Below, one piece after another: positions 35,797 to 43,621 of a stretch of DNA of 64,000 nucleotides. The DNA lies in contig JAPONQ010000014.1 of the NCBI GenBank assembly GCA_026713865.1, positions 37,676 through 101,675 of the forward strand, in the 5' to 3' direction. Position numbers and translations under genes: made by a program. Numbering within the stretch: position 1 is the stretch's first letter; every line of letters starts with the position of its first letter. The notes under the pieces are model-generated. The model saw only the letters and a program-made list of their open reading frames with translations. It was not told the DNA's origin and searched no databases. Source of the DNA: Chloroflexota bacterium (GTDB lineage Bacteria; Chloroflexota; Dehalococcoidia; UBA2979).

Positions 35797-35824
35797 ATTA
35801 TCGGCCGTCGGACGGCAATGTCAA
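35797..35824 (-). promoter_or_regulatory. strong sigma70-type promoter of the SUF operon
   Basis: Minus-strand -35 TTGACA (35824-35819) and -10 GATAAT (35802-35797) are separated by 16 bases. It is the best consensus promoter in the window. An AT-rich stretch just upstream of the -35 (35825-35868), exceptional in this GC-rich DNA, could act as an UP element. The predicted start of transcription lies near 35790, leaving a leader of about 60 bases before sufR. Confidence 0.75.
35804..35816. promoter_or_regulatory. palindrome inside the SUF promoter spacer, likely operator
   Basis: GCCGTC and GACGGC form a perfect 6-bp inverted repeat around one central base, lying exactly between the -35 and -10 hexamers. 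A dimeric repressor bound here would block RNA polymerase. SufR, encoded by the first gene of the operon, is the obvious candidate. The sequence differs from the CAAC/GTTG-type sites reported for cyanobacterial SufR. Confidence 0.55.
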
Positions 35825-35949
35825 CGAAACTTGTGTTTTTTACGTACATAATTGATGAAAATAGCCGGCGGCACCGATCCGGCCCGGCGCCGACGGCGCC
35901 GGATCCGGGCACCGGCACGCGCCCGGGTGCACGCCCCGGCGCCGTTCGT

Positions 35950-35955
35950 TAGGAT
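35950..35955 (+). promoter_or_regulatory. -10 hexamer TAGGAT placed for a leaderless transcript
   Basis: TAGGAT ends eight bases before the GTG at 35964 without an intervening ribosome site. The arrangement matches the other leaderless candidates in this window. Confidence 0.4.
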
Positions 35956-35963
35956 CGCGCCGC

Positions 35964-36800
35964 GTGAACGCCGCCTCCCTGCCCTACACCCTCGAGCTAC
36001 TGCTCGCGGAGCTTGCCGTCGGTACGCTCGCGGCGGTCACGCTCTTCGACGCGCGCCGATCGGTGACCGCCGGCTACGTGAAGACCGGGGCTCTGACGGT
36101 GAGCTCCCTCGCCGTGCTCGCCCTCTGGGTGGGATTCGCCGGCATCGCGCCCGACGGCGAGATCGAAGGCTACACGCTGAGCCCCGCGTGGCTCACGCCG
36201 TTCCGCGCGGCGCTCGGCACCTTCGTGGCTCTCTCGGCCCTCCATACCTACGCGAGCTTCACCGAGCGCCGACGGGCATCGCTGTGGACGGGGACCGCCG
36301 GCTCGGTCGCCGGCGCCGGCGCGCTCGCCGCCTTCGCCGGGGTCGTTGCCCCGCCGGCGTGGTCGTACGCCGGCGTGGTCGCGAGCACGCTCGCCTCCGC
36401 CGCCGCGCTCGGCGGAGCGCTGGCAGCGATGACGTGGGGCCACTGGTACCTGACGAACTCCGGCCTCCCCAAGCGCCCTCTCGAGGAGATGTCGCTGCTC
36501 CTGCTCGCCGCGCTCGGTGCGCAGCTCGGGCTCGTCGTCGTGGCGCTCGTTGCTCCCGTGCGCGACGCGCCGTTCACCGATTCGGCCTTCGGCCTCGAGC
36601 TCGAGGCGAACCCCGCACTCTGGCTGCGGGTGGCGGTCGGGCTGCTCTTCCCGGGGCTGCTGGCCTGGCTCGCCTGGCGGGCCGCCTCCATCCGGGGAAT
36701 GATGTCGGCGACCGGGCTGCTCTACATCGCGCTGGGTGCGGTACTGGCCGGCGCCTTGTTGGCACGCGGCCTTCTCTTCTCGACCGGGGCGGCGGTCTAG
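35964..36800 (+). CDS. multi-pass membrane protein of unknown function
   Basis: 278 residues with about eight hydrophobic segments and little soluble sequence. A GHWYLTNSGLPKRPLEEMSLLLL segment in the middle, with conserved-looking Gly-His-Trp-Tyr, may be a functional or cofactor site. No family is recognised with certainty. The gene is divergent from sufR and starts with a GTG behind a -10-like hexamer. Its TAG stop is part of the CTAG target duplication of the adjoining insertion sequence; because the duplication restores CTAG, the protein is unaltered. Confidence 0.75.
   Translation: MNAASLPYTLELLLAELAVGTLAAVTLFDARRSVTAGYVKTGALTVSSLAVLALWVGFAGIAPDGEIEGYTLSPAWLTPFRAALGTFVALSALHTYASFTERRRASLWTGTAGSVAGAGALAAFAGVVAPPAWSYAGVVASTLASAAALGGALAAMTWGHWYLTNSGLPKRPLEEMSLLLLAALGAQLGLVVVALVAPVRDAPFTDSAFGLELEANPALWLRVAVGLLFPGLLAWLAWRAASIRGMMSATGLLYIALGAVLAGALLARGLLFSTGAAV
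36797..36800. repeat. left target-site duplication CTAG of the insertion sequence
   Basis: CTAG directly precedes the left inverted repeat and is repeated at 38093-38096 after the right one. A 4-bp CTAG-like duplication is known for the IS5 group. Confidence 0.8.
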
Positions 36801-36817
36801 CAGGCCGCTGAAGAAGC
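36801..36817. repeat. left terminal inverted repeat of the IS
   Basis: Seventeen bases matching the right end at 38076-38092 with two mismatches. Similarity can be extended a few bases further if one gap is allowed. Confidence 0.85.
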
Positions 36818-36932
36818 GACCGTTGGGACCGGCAGCGGTTCCGAAGCCGACGCGATCGTCAGCGTCGACCCCGTCCGTGCCACCTGCCTGGTCGTTCTCC
36901 GCCCCGCGGGGCGGTCGGTGGGCGCACTGCTC

Positions 36933-38018
36933 CTACGCTGCGGCGGTTTCGAGCCTCGCCATGCGCACGAGATCGAAGGCGGCGGCCGCGAGCTCCAGCC
37001 AGGAGCGGTTGCGGTCCGGCCCCACGTAGCGCAGCTTGCGTCCCCCGCCGACGGTCTTCAGCCAGCCGAAGACCTCCTCGGTGAGCTTGCGCCGACGCTG
37101 GCTCAGCGCGTAGCCCCGGTGCCGGGTCGTGCGCCCGTCCACCGCTCCACGCCCCCAGCGGCGGTCGTTGTTCGCCACGTGCGGAGTCACTCCGAGTGCC
37201 CGCAGCTCCCCGACGAAACCGCGCGCGGCGTAGCCGCGGTCCGCCCCGAGCGTGGCGCGGCCTCGCGTGCTACGCCCCACCATGCGGAGCGCCGCCTCGC
37301 GCTCGGCGTAGCCGGTCGCCTCCGTCAGCTCCACGTCCACCACCAACTCGTGACGGTTCTCCGTGAGCAGGTGCCCCGTGTAGCCCAGCACCGCCGCCTG
37401 ACCCCGCCCCTTGCGGTAGAGCCGCGCCCGGGGGTCGGTGACGCTGGCGTGGGTCTCCGAGCGCCGCTGCTGCCCCCGAAAGTCCACCTCCGGGTTGCGT
37501 CCGCCTCCCGCAGGCGGCTCGCCCGAGCCGCCGCGCGGGCGGTAGCTCTTGAGCGATGCCCACGCCTCGAGCAGCGTCCCGTCCACGCTGAAGTGGTCGG
37601 GCGAGAGCAGGTGCCGCCCACGCGCCTCGGCGACCACCTCGGCGAGGAAGGCGCGCGACACGTCCGCCTCGAGAAGGCGCTCGCGGTTCTTGGAGAAGGT
37701 CGAGGCGTCGAACGGCTCGTCTGAGACGTTGAGGTCGAGGAACCACTTGAAGAGCAGGTTGTAGCGCAGCTGCTCGCAGAACTGGCGCTCGCTGCGCACC
37801 GAGTAGAGGGCGATCAGCAGGCTAGCCTTGAGCAGGTGCTCGGGCGGTATCGAGGGGCGCCCGCGCTTGCTGTACATCGTGTCGAAGAGCGGCGAGAGGC
37901 GCCTCAGCGCGGCGTCGACGATCGGCTTGATGCGGCGGATGGGGTGGTCGGCCGGGACGAAATCGTCCGGTGTGACTGCGAGCATGATGTGGGCCTGATG
38001 CTCGGTGTCGCCTCGCAC
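36933..38018 (-). CDS. IS5-superfamily transposase (DDE type)
   Basis: 361 residues. The N-terminal domain (RRIKPIVDAALRRLSPLFDTMYSKRGRPSIPP as its opening, shown here only by its key GRPSIPP) matches DUF772, found in IS5/IS1182 transposases. The LLKASLLIALYSVRSERQFC segment follows. The DDE residues are probably the Asp in HFSVDGTLLEAW, the Asp in LGADRGYAA and the Glu in LTEEVFGWLKTV. The GTG at 38018 is the farthest start; an ATG 11 codons later (HIMLAV) is also possible. The frame is intact, so the element may be active. Confidence 0.93.
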   Translation of the reverse strand: MRGDTEHQAHIMLAVTPDDFVPADHPIRRIKPIVDAALRRLSPLFDTMYSKRGRPSIPPEHLLKASLLIALYSVRSERQFCEQLRYNLLFKWFLDLNVSDEPFDASTFSKNRERLLEADVSRAFLAEVVAEARGRHLLSPDHFSVDGTLLEAWASLKSYRPRGGSGEPPAGGGRNPEVDFRGQQRRSETHASVTDPRARLYRKGRGQAAVLGYTGHLLTENRHELVVDVELTEATGYAEREAALRMVGRSTRGRATLGADRGYAARGFVGELRALGVTPHVANNDRRWGRGAVDGRTTRHRGYALSQRRRKLTEEVFGWLKTVGGGRKLRYVGPDRNRSWLELAAAAFDLVRMARLETAAA

Positions 38019-38075
38019 GGGGCAGCCTCCCAGGCTACGCCCCCGCCGCCACGACCATCCTCGCAGATGACGTCG

Positions 38076-38092
38076 GCTTTTTCAGCAGCCTG
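38076..38092. repeat. right terminal inverted repeat of the IS
   Basis: Reads inward as CAGGCTGCTGAAAAAGC, 15 of 17 identical with the left end. Confidence 0.85.
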
Positions 38093-38096
38093 CTAG
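38093..38096. repeat. right target-site duplication CTAG
   Basis: Second copy of the 4-bp target sequence, immediately followed by AGG and the GTG of the CapA-like gene. Confidence 0.8.
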
Positions 38097-38099
38097 AGG

Positions 38100-39266
38100 G
38101 TGCCGCCCCGCTCCCGGACCGCCCCCACGGGGCGGGAGCAGCGCCCCCCGGGGAAGCCGCGGCGTGCCTTCTCGCCGGGCGCGGCGCTACGCGCAGCCGC
38201 AGCGGGGGGCCTGCTGCTCGCCGGGGCCTGCGGGCCGGGTCCCGCGGTCGACGTCACGCTACTCCCGCCAACGGCCACGCCCACGCCCACGCCCACGGTC
38301 GCCGCCCCGACACCCGCCCCGACACCCGCCCCGACGGCGCCCCCGCAACGATCGGTGACTCTCGGACTGGTCGGGGACCTCATGCTCGCGCGCGACGTCG
38401 TCGCGCTCATGTACCGGCACGGAAGCGACTACCCGTTCGAGCGGGTGATGCCTCTCCTCGCGGGCGTCGACCTGCTCATCGGCAACCTCGAGGGCACCTT
38501 CACCAACCGCGGCCGGCGGCTGGACAAGTACTACACGTTCCGCACGCCGCCCGAGTTCGCAGCCGGGCTGCGCAACGCCGGCTTCGACGCCGTCTCCCTC
38601 GCCAACAACCACGCGATCGACTTCGGACCCGTCAGCCTCTCCGATACCCGGCGGGCCCTCGATGCGGTCGGCGTGGGCTACTTCGGCGCTGGCGAGAATA
38701 CGACCGCCGCGGCCAGTCCCCTCGTCCTCGAGGCGGGCGGACTGGAGATCTCGGTGCTCGGCTTCAGCGCCGTCTCGTCGTCTGTCTTCGCCGGGACCTC
38801 AACACCCGGCGTTGCGCGAGCGACGATTCAGGCCGTGGAGGAGGCGGTGTCGGTCGCCGCCCGCGAGACCGATCTCGTCGTCGTCCTCTTCCACTTCGGG
38901 CGCGAATACGACCCCGGTCCGACCTCCGAGCAGCGCGCGCTCGCCCGTGCCGCCGCAGACTCGGGGGCCGACCTCGTGGCCGGACACCACGCGCACACGC
39001 TGCAGCCGTGGGAGCGGCGCGGAGACGCCCTCATCCTCTACGGGCTCGGCAACTTCGTCTTCGACCTCGATCGCGACGACCTCCGCACGCTCGGCGAGGG
39101 CCCGTTCGCGACCGCCGTCGCCGTCGTCGAACTCGCGGACGGGAGGCCGCCCCGCGTCGACTTCCGGCCCGCCTACATCGACCCCGATGAAAACCGCCCC
39201 CGGCCCGCGTCGGAAAGCGAGGCCGCGCGCATCCGGAGCGCACTGCACGAGACGGGCGTGGAGTAA
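38100..39266 (+). CDS. CapA/PgsA-family lipoprotein
   Basis: 388 residues. The basic N-terminus, hydrophobic AAAAGGLLLAGAC and Cys44 indicate a lipoprotein. A Thr-Pro/Ala-Pro linker (PTPTPTVAAPTPAPTPAP) joins it to a CapA-type metallophosphatase-like domain. Its marks are GDLMLARDVVALM, LIGNLEGTFT, SLANNHAIDFG, VVLFHFGREYDPGPT, VAGHHAHTLQPWE and YGLGNFVFD. Relatives take part in poly-gamma-glutamate synthesis or export. The GTG is only a few bases from the IS end, so its native ribosome site is now supplied partly by IS DNA. Expression may be altered. Confidence 0.88.
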   Translation: MPPRSRTAPTGREQRPPGKPRRAFSPGAALRAAAAGGLLLAGACGPGPAVDVTLLPPTATPTPTPTVAAPTPAPTPAPTAPPQRSVTLGLVGDLMLARDVVALMYRHGSDYPFERVMPLLAGVDLLIGNLEGTFTNRGRRLDKYYTFRTPPEFAAGLRNAGFDAVSLANNHAIDFGPVSLSDTRRALDAVGVGYFGAGENTTAAASPLVLEAGGLEISVLGFSAVSSSVFAGTSTPGVARATIQAVEEAVSVAARETDLVVVLFHFGREYDPGPTSEQRALARAAADSGADLVAGHHAHTLQPWERRGDALILYGLGNFVFDLDRDDLRTLGEGPFATAVAVVELADGRPPRVDFRPAYIDPDENRPRPASESEAARIRSALHETGVE

Positions 39267-39286
39267 GGCGGCGGCCGCCTCACGCC

Positions 39287-39985
39287 TCAGTCCCCGCGCG
39301 CGCCTGCGCCCCACCAGGGCCCCCGGCCGCCCAGCAGCCCGACGCCGGCGAGGGTGAGCCAGAGCAGGAAGGCGATCCCGCTCACGCGGTGCACGGCAGT
39401 CGCCGCCTCGATCCAGATGAGCTGCATCGAGACGCCGATGCCGGCGGTTGCCACGGCGAGGAGCAGCGGGACCGCCGGCCACCGCTTCTGAACCGCCGCA
39501 ATCGCAATCAGCGCCAGTCCCGCCGCCGCGAAACCACCCGAGCCCGTGAACCACCGCACGCCCTCGACCGGCGCCGCCCAGGGGGCGAGCGCGTCGCCAC
39601 CGGCCGGATCGAGCCCGGCGAACGCGAGGCCCAGCACGACCGCGAAGGCTCCCGACAGAAGGGTGAGCAGGCCCGACAGCACGAGCAGGGGCACGACCCA
39701 CCCGGGCGCCGCACCCGTACGGCCGAGACACAGCGCACCGAGGAGAAGCGTCGTACCCGCGGCGAGGCGAGTGGCCCCGGCCGCCAGGTAGGGGCCCCTG
39801 TTCTCCGCGATCGCGGCGAGCGAGGCGGCGAGCGTCGGCTCGTCGGCGGAGGCGACTCCGCGCCAGAAGACGGAGAGCAGCGTGAGGAGGGCGGTGGCCA
39901 CGAGCAGCATCGCTGCGGCGGCAAGGTACGGCCACGCCATCAGTCGCTGCGCCGAGGGCTCCCCGGACCGGTCGCCCTGGTGCAC
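39287..39985 (-). CDS. multi-pass membrane protein of unknown function
   Basis: 232 residues with six or so hydrophobic segments, for example YLAAAAMLLVATALLTLLSV, TTLLLGALCLG, VVPLLVLSGLLTLLSGAFAVVLG and IAFLLWLTLAGVGLLGG. No signature residues or family are recognised. An ATG 15 codons after the chosen GTG is an alternative start. The gene is convergent with the CapA-like gene and divergent from the sigma factor gene. Its role cannot be inferred. Confidence 0.65.
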   Translation of the reverse strand: MHQGDRSGEPSAQRLMAWPYLAAAAMLLVATALLTLLSVFWRGVASADEPTLAASLAAIAENRGPYLAAGATRLAAGTTLLLGALCLGRTGAAPGWVVPLLVLSGLLTLLSGAFAVVLGLAFAGLDPAGGDALAPWAAPVEGVRWFTGSGGFAAAGLALIAIAAVQKRWPAVPLLLAVATAGIGVSMQLIWIEAATAVHRVSGIAFLLWLTLAGVGLLGGRGPWWGAGARGD

Positions 39986-40085
39986 CCTCGCCTCCGCTCA
40001 CGGATGCGCGCCCGTGCCCCGCGGAGGGGCGGCACGTTGACGCGGTAGCCTATCATCGACGGCCATTTCGATCGGAGGGCTCCCG

Positions 40086-40817
40086 GTGACCGGACGGCCC
40101 GCTCGGCGACCCCCGCCCCTCGACGCGCCGCGGCTGGCGGCGGTGAGTCCGGACGCCCCGGGAGCGCCGGCCGCAGGGGGCGGGGAACACGCGCCGCCGC
40201 GCGGGTCGGGCCCGAGCGACGAGGCCCTGATGTTCGGCCTCGTCAACCGGGACGTCGCGGCGCTCGAGACGCTCTACGACCGCTACTCCACCCTCGTGTA
40301 CTCCGTTGCCCTGCGCGTTGTCTCCGACCGCGGGCTGGCCGAGGACATCGTGCAGGAGGTCTTCCTGCAGCTCTGGCGGCGGCCGAACTCCTACGACTCC
40401 GCCCATGGCCGCTTCATCGCGTGGATCGCATCCGTGGCCCGGAATCGTTCGATCGACGAAGTGCGGCGCCGATCGCGGAGGACGAGGCTCGAGCATGCGG
40501 GCGAGGATGGACCGGAGCGGATCGCGAGCGAGGACCGGACGACGGACCCCCAGCGGGAGGCCGAACTCGGCGAACAGCGGGCGGCGGTGCGGGCGGCGAT
40601 GGACGCCCTGCCGCCCGAGCAGCGCCGCGTGCTGCAGCTCGCCTATTTCGGCGGGCTGACGCAGGCGGAAATCGCTCGCCACACGGGATCTCCGCTGGGC
40701 ACCGTGAAGACCCGCGTTCGCCTGGGGATGCAGAAGCTCCGTCTCCTGCTCTCCGACACGTGGAGGGATCGGGAAGGCGGATACGATCGCGGCCGCCCGG
40801 GGAGGGGACGGTCGTGA
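40086..40817 (+). CDS. ECF RNA polymerase sigma factor (SigK-like)
   Basis: 243 residues. Region 2 includes LYDRYSTLVYSVALRVV and LAEDIVQEVFLQLWRRP; region 4 includes ALPPEQRRVLQLAYFGGLTQAEIA and the helix-turn-helix SPLGTVKTRVRLGMQKLR. A Pro/Ala/Gly-rich N-terminal extension of about 40 residues precedes region 2. The GTG start follows GGAGGG. The stop overlaps the anti-sigma start (GTGA), so the pair is co-translated. The regulon is unknown; neighbours do not reveal the signal. Confidence 0.93.
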   Translation: MTGRPARRPPPLDAPRLAAVSPDAPGAPAAGGGEHAPPRGSGPSDEALMFGLVNRDVAALETLYDRYSTLVYSVALRVVSDRGLAEDIVQEVFLQLWRRPNSYDSAHGRFIAWIASVARNRSIDEVRRRSRRTRLEHAGEDGPERIASEDRTTDPQREAELGEQRAAVRAAMDALPPEQRRVLQLAYFGGLTQAEIARHTGSPLGTVKTRVRLGMQKLRLLLSDTWRDREGGYDRGRPGRGRS

Positions 40818-41653
40818 CGCCGGAGGAGCGCCATGAACTGCTGGCAGGCTACGCGCTCGGCTCGCTGAGCGAGCCCGACGCGCGCGCGGCGGAGCGGCTG
40901 GTCCGCTCCGACCCCGACGCCGCGACCGAGCTCGCCTCCTACCACGAGATCGTCGACCTGATCGCGCTGTCCGCCCCGCTGCGCCGCGCCGACCCGACCC
41001 TGAGAGCGCGGGTGCTGCGCGCCGCGCGCGGGGACGCCAGCGGCGTGCGGTTCTGGCCACGGGCGAGGCGGCGTCTGGCCGCCTCCGCGGGTTGGGCGGC
41101 CGCCGCCGCCGCCGTCGTGGCCGCGGCCGTGTGGATCAGCGATCTCCAGCGCGACGTCGACCAGCTGCGCGAGGAGTCGGCCTCGCTGACCGCCGTCCTC
41201 CAGGCGACGGCGAAGCAGGTCGCCGCGCTCTCGGCGGTGGACGCGGGCTCGGCGACATCGACCGCCGCCGTCCAGCTGCGGCAGGATCTCGTCGAGACCA
41301 TCGCCGCCATCAGCAACGATCCCGGCGCGACCACCACCCCGCTGGCGTCGGAGGCGGCCGGCGTGGCGGCGAGCGGCCACTATCTCTACAGCGAGAGCGC
41401 CGGCGCGGGCCTGCTCGTGGTGGTCGGGCTGCCGCCGCTCCCGCTCGGCGCGGTCTACCAGGTCTGGCTGGAGGACTCGCTGCGAGCGGTGTCGGGGGGC
41501 GTCTTCAACGCCGATGCCAACGGCGATCAGACCGTCCTCGTCGAGACCGGGGCGCTGCTGCTCCCCCGGCACATATCGATCCGCGTCGCCCAGGGGGGCG
41601 CCGAGGCGACGCCGGACGGCCTGCTCATCCTGAGCGGCGAGATCGCCCGCTAG
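40814..41653 (+). CDS. membrane anti-sigma factor with RskA-like C-terminal domain
   Basis: 279 residues. The cytoplasmic N-terminal domain opens PEERHELLAGYALGSLSEPDARAAER; only HELLAGYALGSLS is needed to recognise the anti-sigma-K type. A membrane helix rich in Ala/Val lies near residues 95-115, followed by a coiled segment (LQRDVDQLREESASL). The outer RskA domain has GLLVVVGLPPLPLGAVYQVWL and ends in a beta-rich stretch. It presumably holds the sigma factor at the membrane and releases it by regulated proteolysis. Confidence 0.9.
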   Translation: MTPEERHELLAGYALGSLSEPDARAAERLVRSDPDAATELASYHEIVDLIALSAPLRRADPTLRARVLRAARGDASGVRFWPRARRRLAASAGWAAAAAAVVAAAVWISDLQRDVDQLREESASLTAVLQATAKQVAALSAVDAGSATSTAAVQLRQDLVETIAAISNDPGATTTPLASEAAGVAASGHYLYSESAGAGLLVVVGLPPLPLGAVYQVWLEDSLRAVSGGVFNADANGDQTVLVETGALLLPRHISIRVAQGGAEATPDGLLILSGEIAR

Positions 41654-41715
41654 CTAGCCCGGCGGCCGTCCCGGCCGCGGTCGGGGAGACGCGACGGGCC
41701 TGCTCCCACGGCGGG

Positions 41716-42927
41716 TCAGGGACCTGCTTCTCCCCCGGGCGCCCCGCCGTCCTCGGGCGAGGGGGGCTCCTCATCTCGCGCCGGTTCGGCCGCGGCAGGC
41801 GGCTCGGTCGCGGCCGCGTGCAGGAGCCGGCGCCCGATTCCGGTCCGCCGCAGCGCCTGCTCCGGCGTCGCGCCGGTAAACCGGTGGTCCGCGTACCAGA
41901 AGAGCTCGCGCAGGATGGCGCTGAGCGGGACGATCACGATCAGCCCGATGAAGCCGAACACCGAGCCGGCGACCACCAGGAGCAGGATGATCATCGCCGG
42001 GTGCAGGTCGAGCGCATGCCCGTGCACGCGCGGTACGAGCAGGTTGTTCTCCAGCTGTTGCACGACGACGTAGAGCAGCACCACCCACGGCAGCAGCTCC
42101 GGCTCCGTGGCGGCGACGATGACGACGGCCGGAACCCCCCCGAGCCACGGTCCGATGATGGGAATCAGCGCCGTCACGCCGGCGAAGAGACCCAGGGCGA
42201 GCGAGAGCTCGACGCCCATCACCGTCAGGCCGAGTCCGACCGCGGCGCCGACCACGATGCCGAGCATGATCTGCGCGCGGATGTAGCGTCCGATCATCCG
42301 GTCCACCATCAGCAGCACGTTCGAGACATCCGCCTGCGCGGGAGCGGGGACGGCCTGCAGGAAGTTCTTCGCCGCGAAGTGTCGATCACGCAGCACGTAG
42401 AACATCCAGAACGGGAGCGCCAGCAGTCCGATCAGCAGTCCCAGGGTCCCGGTCAGCCAGGCCAGCGAGCCGCGGGCCGTCGCGGCGATGCCGCTCGCGA
42501 CCCCGTCGGTCCACTCATCCGCGTAGCCGCCGATGCGCTCCTGCGCGGCAACGGGCACCCGGTCCTGGTACTCGCTCAGCAGCTCGTTCAACTCTTCGCG
42601 CGCGCCGGCGATCAGATCGGGAAGCTCGTCGACGAAGCGGGCGATCTGATCGGCCGCCACCGGCACGAGCGCGAGACCGAGACCGAAGAGCGCCAGGCCG
42701 ACGATCAGGTAGAGCACCAGCACCGCGACGCCCCGGCGCAGGACGTCCCCGCGGTGGCTCTCGGCCGGAACCAGCGAGGCCAGCCGATCGACCACCGGTG
42801 TGAGCATGTAGACCGCGATGCCGCCCAGAACGAACGGGAGCAGCGCGAACCGCGCCTGCCATGCGATGTACACGCCGACGAGCAGCGCCACCGCCCGGAG
42901 CACCACGCGTGCCTGAGAGACCGTCAC
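41716..42927 (-). CDS. AI-2E family (PerM/TqsA-like) membrane permease
   Basis: 403 residues. The topology fits the AI-2E transporter family: three N-terminal helices, a long amphipathic periplasmic-like region (about residues 95-150) and five C-terminal helices. Diagnostic motifs are LPFWMFYVLRD, LIPIIGPWLGGVPAVVI, VVQQLENNLLVPRVHG and GSVFGFIGLIVIVPLSAILRE. A Pro/Glu-rich tail follows. Members export small molecules or ions; substrate assignment to AI-2 is not justified here. The GTG start is divergent from the Fur-family gene. Confidence 0.9.
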   Translation of the reverse strand: MTVSQARVVLRAVALLVGVYIAWQARFALLPFVLGGIAVYMLTPVVDRLASLVPAESHRGDVLRRGVAVLVLYLIVGLALFGLGLALVPVAADQIARFVDELPDLIAGAREELNELLSEYQDRVPVAAQERIGGYADEWTDGVASGIAATARGSLAWLTGTLGLLIGLLALPFWMFYVLRDRHFAAKNFLQAVPAPAQADVSNVLLMVDRMIGRYIRAQIMLGIVVGAAVGLGLTVMGVELSLALGLFAGVTALIPIIGPWLGGVPAVVIVAATEPELLPWVVLLYVVVQQLENNLLVPRVHGHALDLHPAMIILLLVVAGSVFGFIGLIVIVPLSAILRELFWYADHRFTGATPEQALRRTGIGRRLLHAAATEPPAAAEPARDEEPPSPEDGGAPGGEAGP

Positions 42928-42956
42928 AGCGACATTGTGACGCGTGCCCGCGACGA

Positions 42957-42985
42957 TTGACAGCGAGCTGACCCAGCATCAGCAT
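42957..42985 (+). promoter_or_regulatory. promoter of the Fur-family gene
   Basis: A consensus -35 TTGACA (42957-42962) is followed after 17 bases by CAGCAT (42980-42985), a partial -10. Transcription would start near 42992, exactly at the left edge of a 10-bp inverted repeat. Confidence 0.5.
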
Positions 42986-42991
42986 CGATCG

Positions 42992-43015
42992 CGGGGCCGG
43001 TCGGCACCGGCCCCG
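42992..43015. promoter_or_regulatory. inverted repeat at the predicted transcription start of the Fur-family gene
   Basis: Ten-base arms CGGGGCCGGT and ACCGGCCCCG are separated by 4 bases. The repeat begins at the predicted +1 and could be an autoregulatory operator or a stable 5' hairpin in the mRNA, ending 18 bases before the ATG. Confidence 0.5.
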
Positions 43016-43033
43016 AATCGGGGGGTCGCCGCT

Positions 43034-43492
43034 ATGGGGCACACGGGAGCGGAGCGATGGCTCGCCCAGAGCGTGCTCGGTGCCGGGCACCGTCTGACAA
43101 GGCCCCGCAGGCTGTTGCTCTCCGCCCTGGCCGGGCTCGGAGACCAGTTCACGGCGGAGGAGCTCGCCGCGGCGGCACCGGGTGTCGGGCGGGCGACCGT
43201 CTTCCGCACGCTGCGGCTGATGCTCGACCTCGGCATCGTCTGCCAGGTGGTGCTCGACGATGGCGCCCTCCACTACCGGCTCACCAGCGGCGGCCACCAC
43301 CACCACATCTCCTGCTCCGAGTGCGGAGCCGTGATCGACTTCGCCACCTGCGACATAGACGACCTGCTCGGGGAGCTCTCCCGCCGCACCGGTTACGCGA
43401 TCGAAGCGCACCGACTCGAGGTGTACGGACGCTGCGCTGACTGCGGCGACCGCTCGCAGGATGCGCGACGCGCCGTACCCGCCCTGGCATAG
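43034..43492 (+). CDS. Fur-family metal-responsive regulator
   Basis: 152 residues. The winged-helix part includes RLTRPRRLLLSALAG, FTAEELAAAAPGVGRATVFRTLRLMLDLGIV. The dimerisation domain has HHHH at residues 88-91, Cys94 and Cys97 (ISCSECG) and Cys134 and Cys137 (CADCG), giving the structural zinc site. Whether it senses iron, zinc, nickel or peroxide cannot be told; nickel or iron would fit the Ni-SOD and Fe-S genes in the window. The ATG at 43034 is preferred because the promoter lies between it and an earlier in-frame GTG at 42944. Confidence 0.88.
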   Translation: MGHTGAERWLAQSVLGAGHRLTRPRRLLLSALAGLGDQFTAEELAAAAPGVGRATVFRTLRLMLDLGIVCQVVLDDGALHYRLTSGGHHHHISCSECGAVIDFATCDIDDLLGELSRRTGYAIEAHRLEVYGRCADCGDRSQDARRAVPALA

Positions 43493-43621
43493 GGACCGGG
43501 ACTTCCCCGTACGCCCCGGCTGCGCGACGCTCATGGCGTGATGTCGCCGCCTCGCGGCCGCCCGCTCGAGGAGGTCGCAGGCCGGCGTGACGCGGCCGCC
43601 GCCCCGGGACGGAGCGAGCGC

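Larger units (their letters stand above)
36801..38092 (-). mobile_element. complete IS5-like insertion sequence, 1292 bp
   Basis: The element is bounded by terminal inverted repeats: CAGGCCGCTGAAGAAGC at the left and CAGGCTGCTGAAAAAGC read inward from the right, 15 of 17 identical. CTAG flanks both ends. One intact transposase gene occupies the minus strand. The element sits precisely between the stop codon of the upstream membrane protein and the GTG of the CapA-like gene, which would otherwise be only a few bases apart. Intact ends and open frame suggest recent insertion. Confidence 0.92.

Noticed and set aside
36801..36932. Possible passenger gene in the left part of the insertion sequence
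   Set aside because: Only 132 bases without a plausible start or ribosome site; regarded as the non-coding end of the IS.
42923..42941. Inverted repeat GTCACA-N7-TGTGAC at the start of the AI-2E-type permease gene
   Set aside because: The half-sites are in the opposite order to a CRP site and overlap the start codon; evidence is too weak for a regulator assignment.
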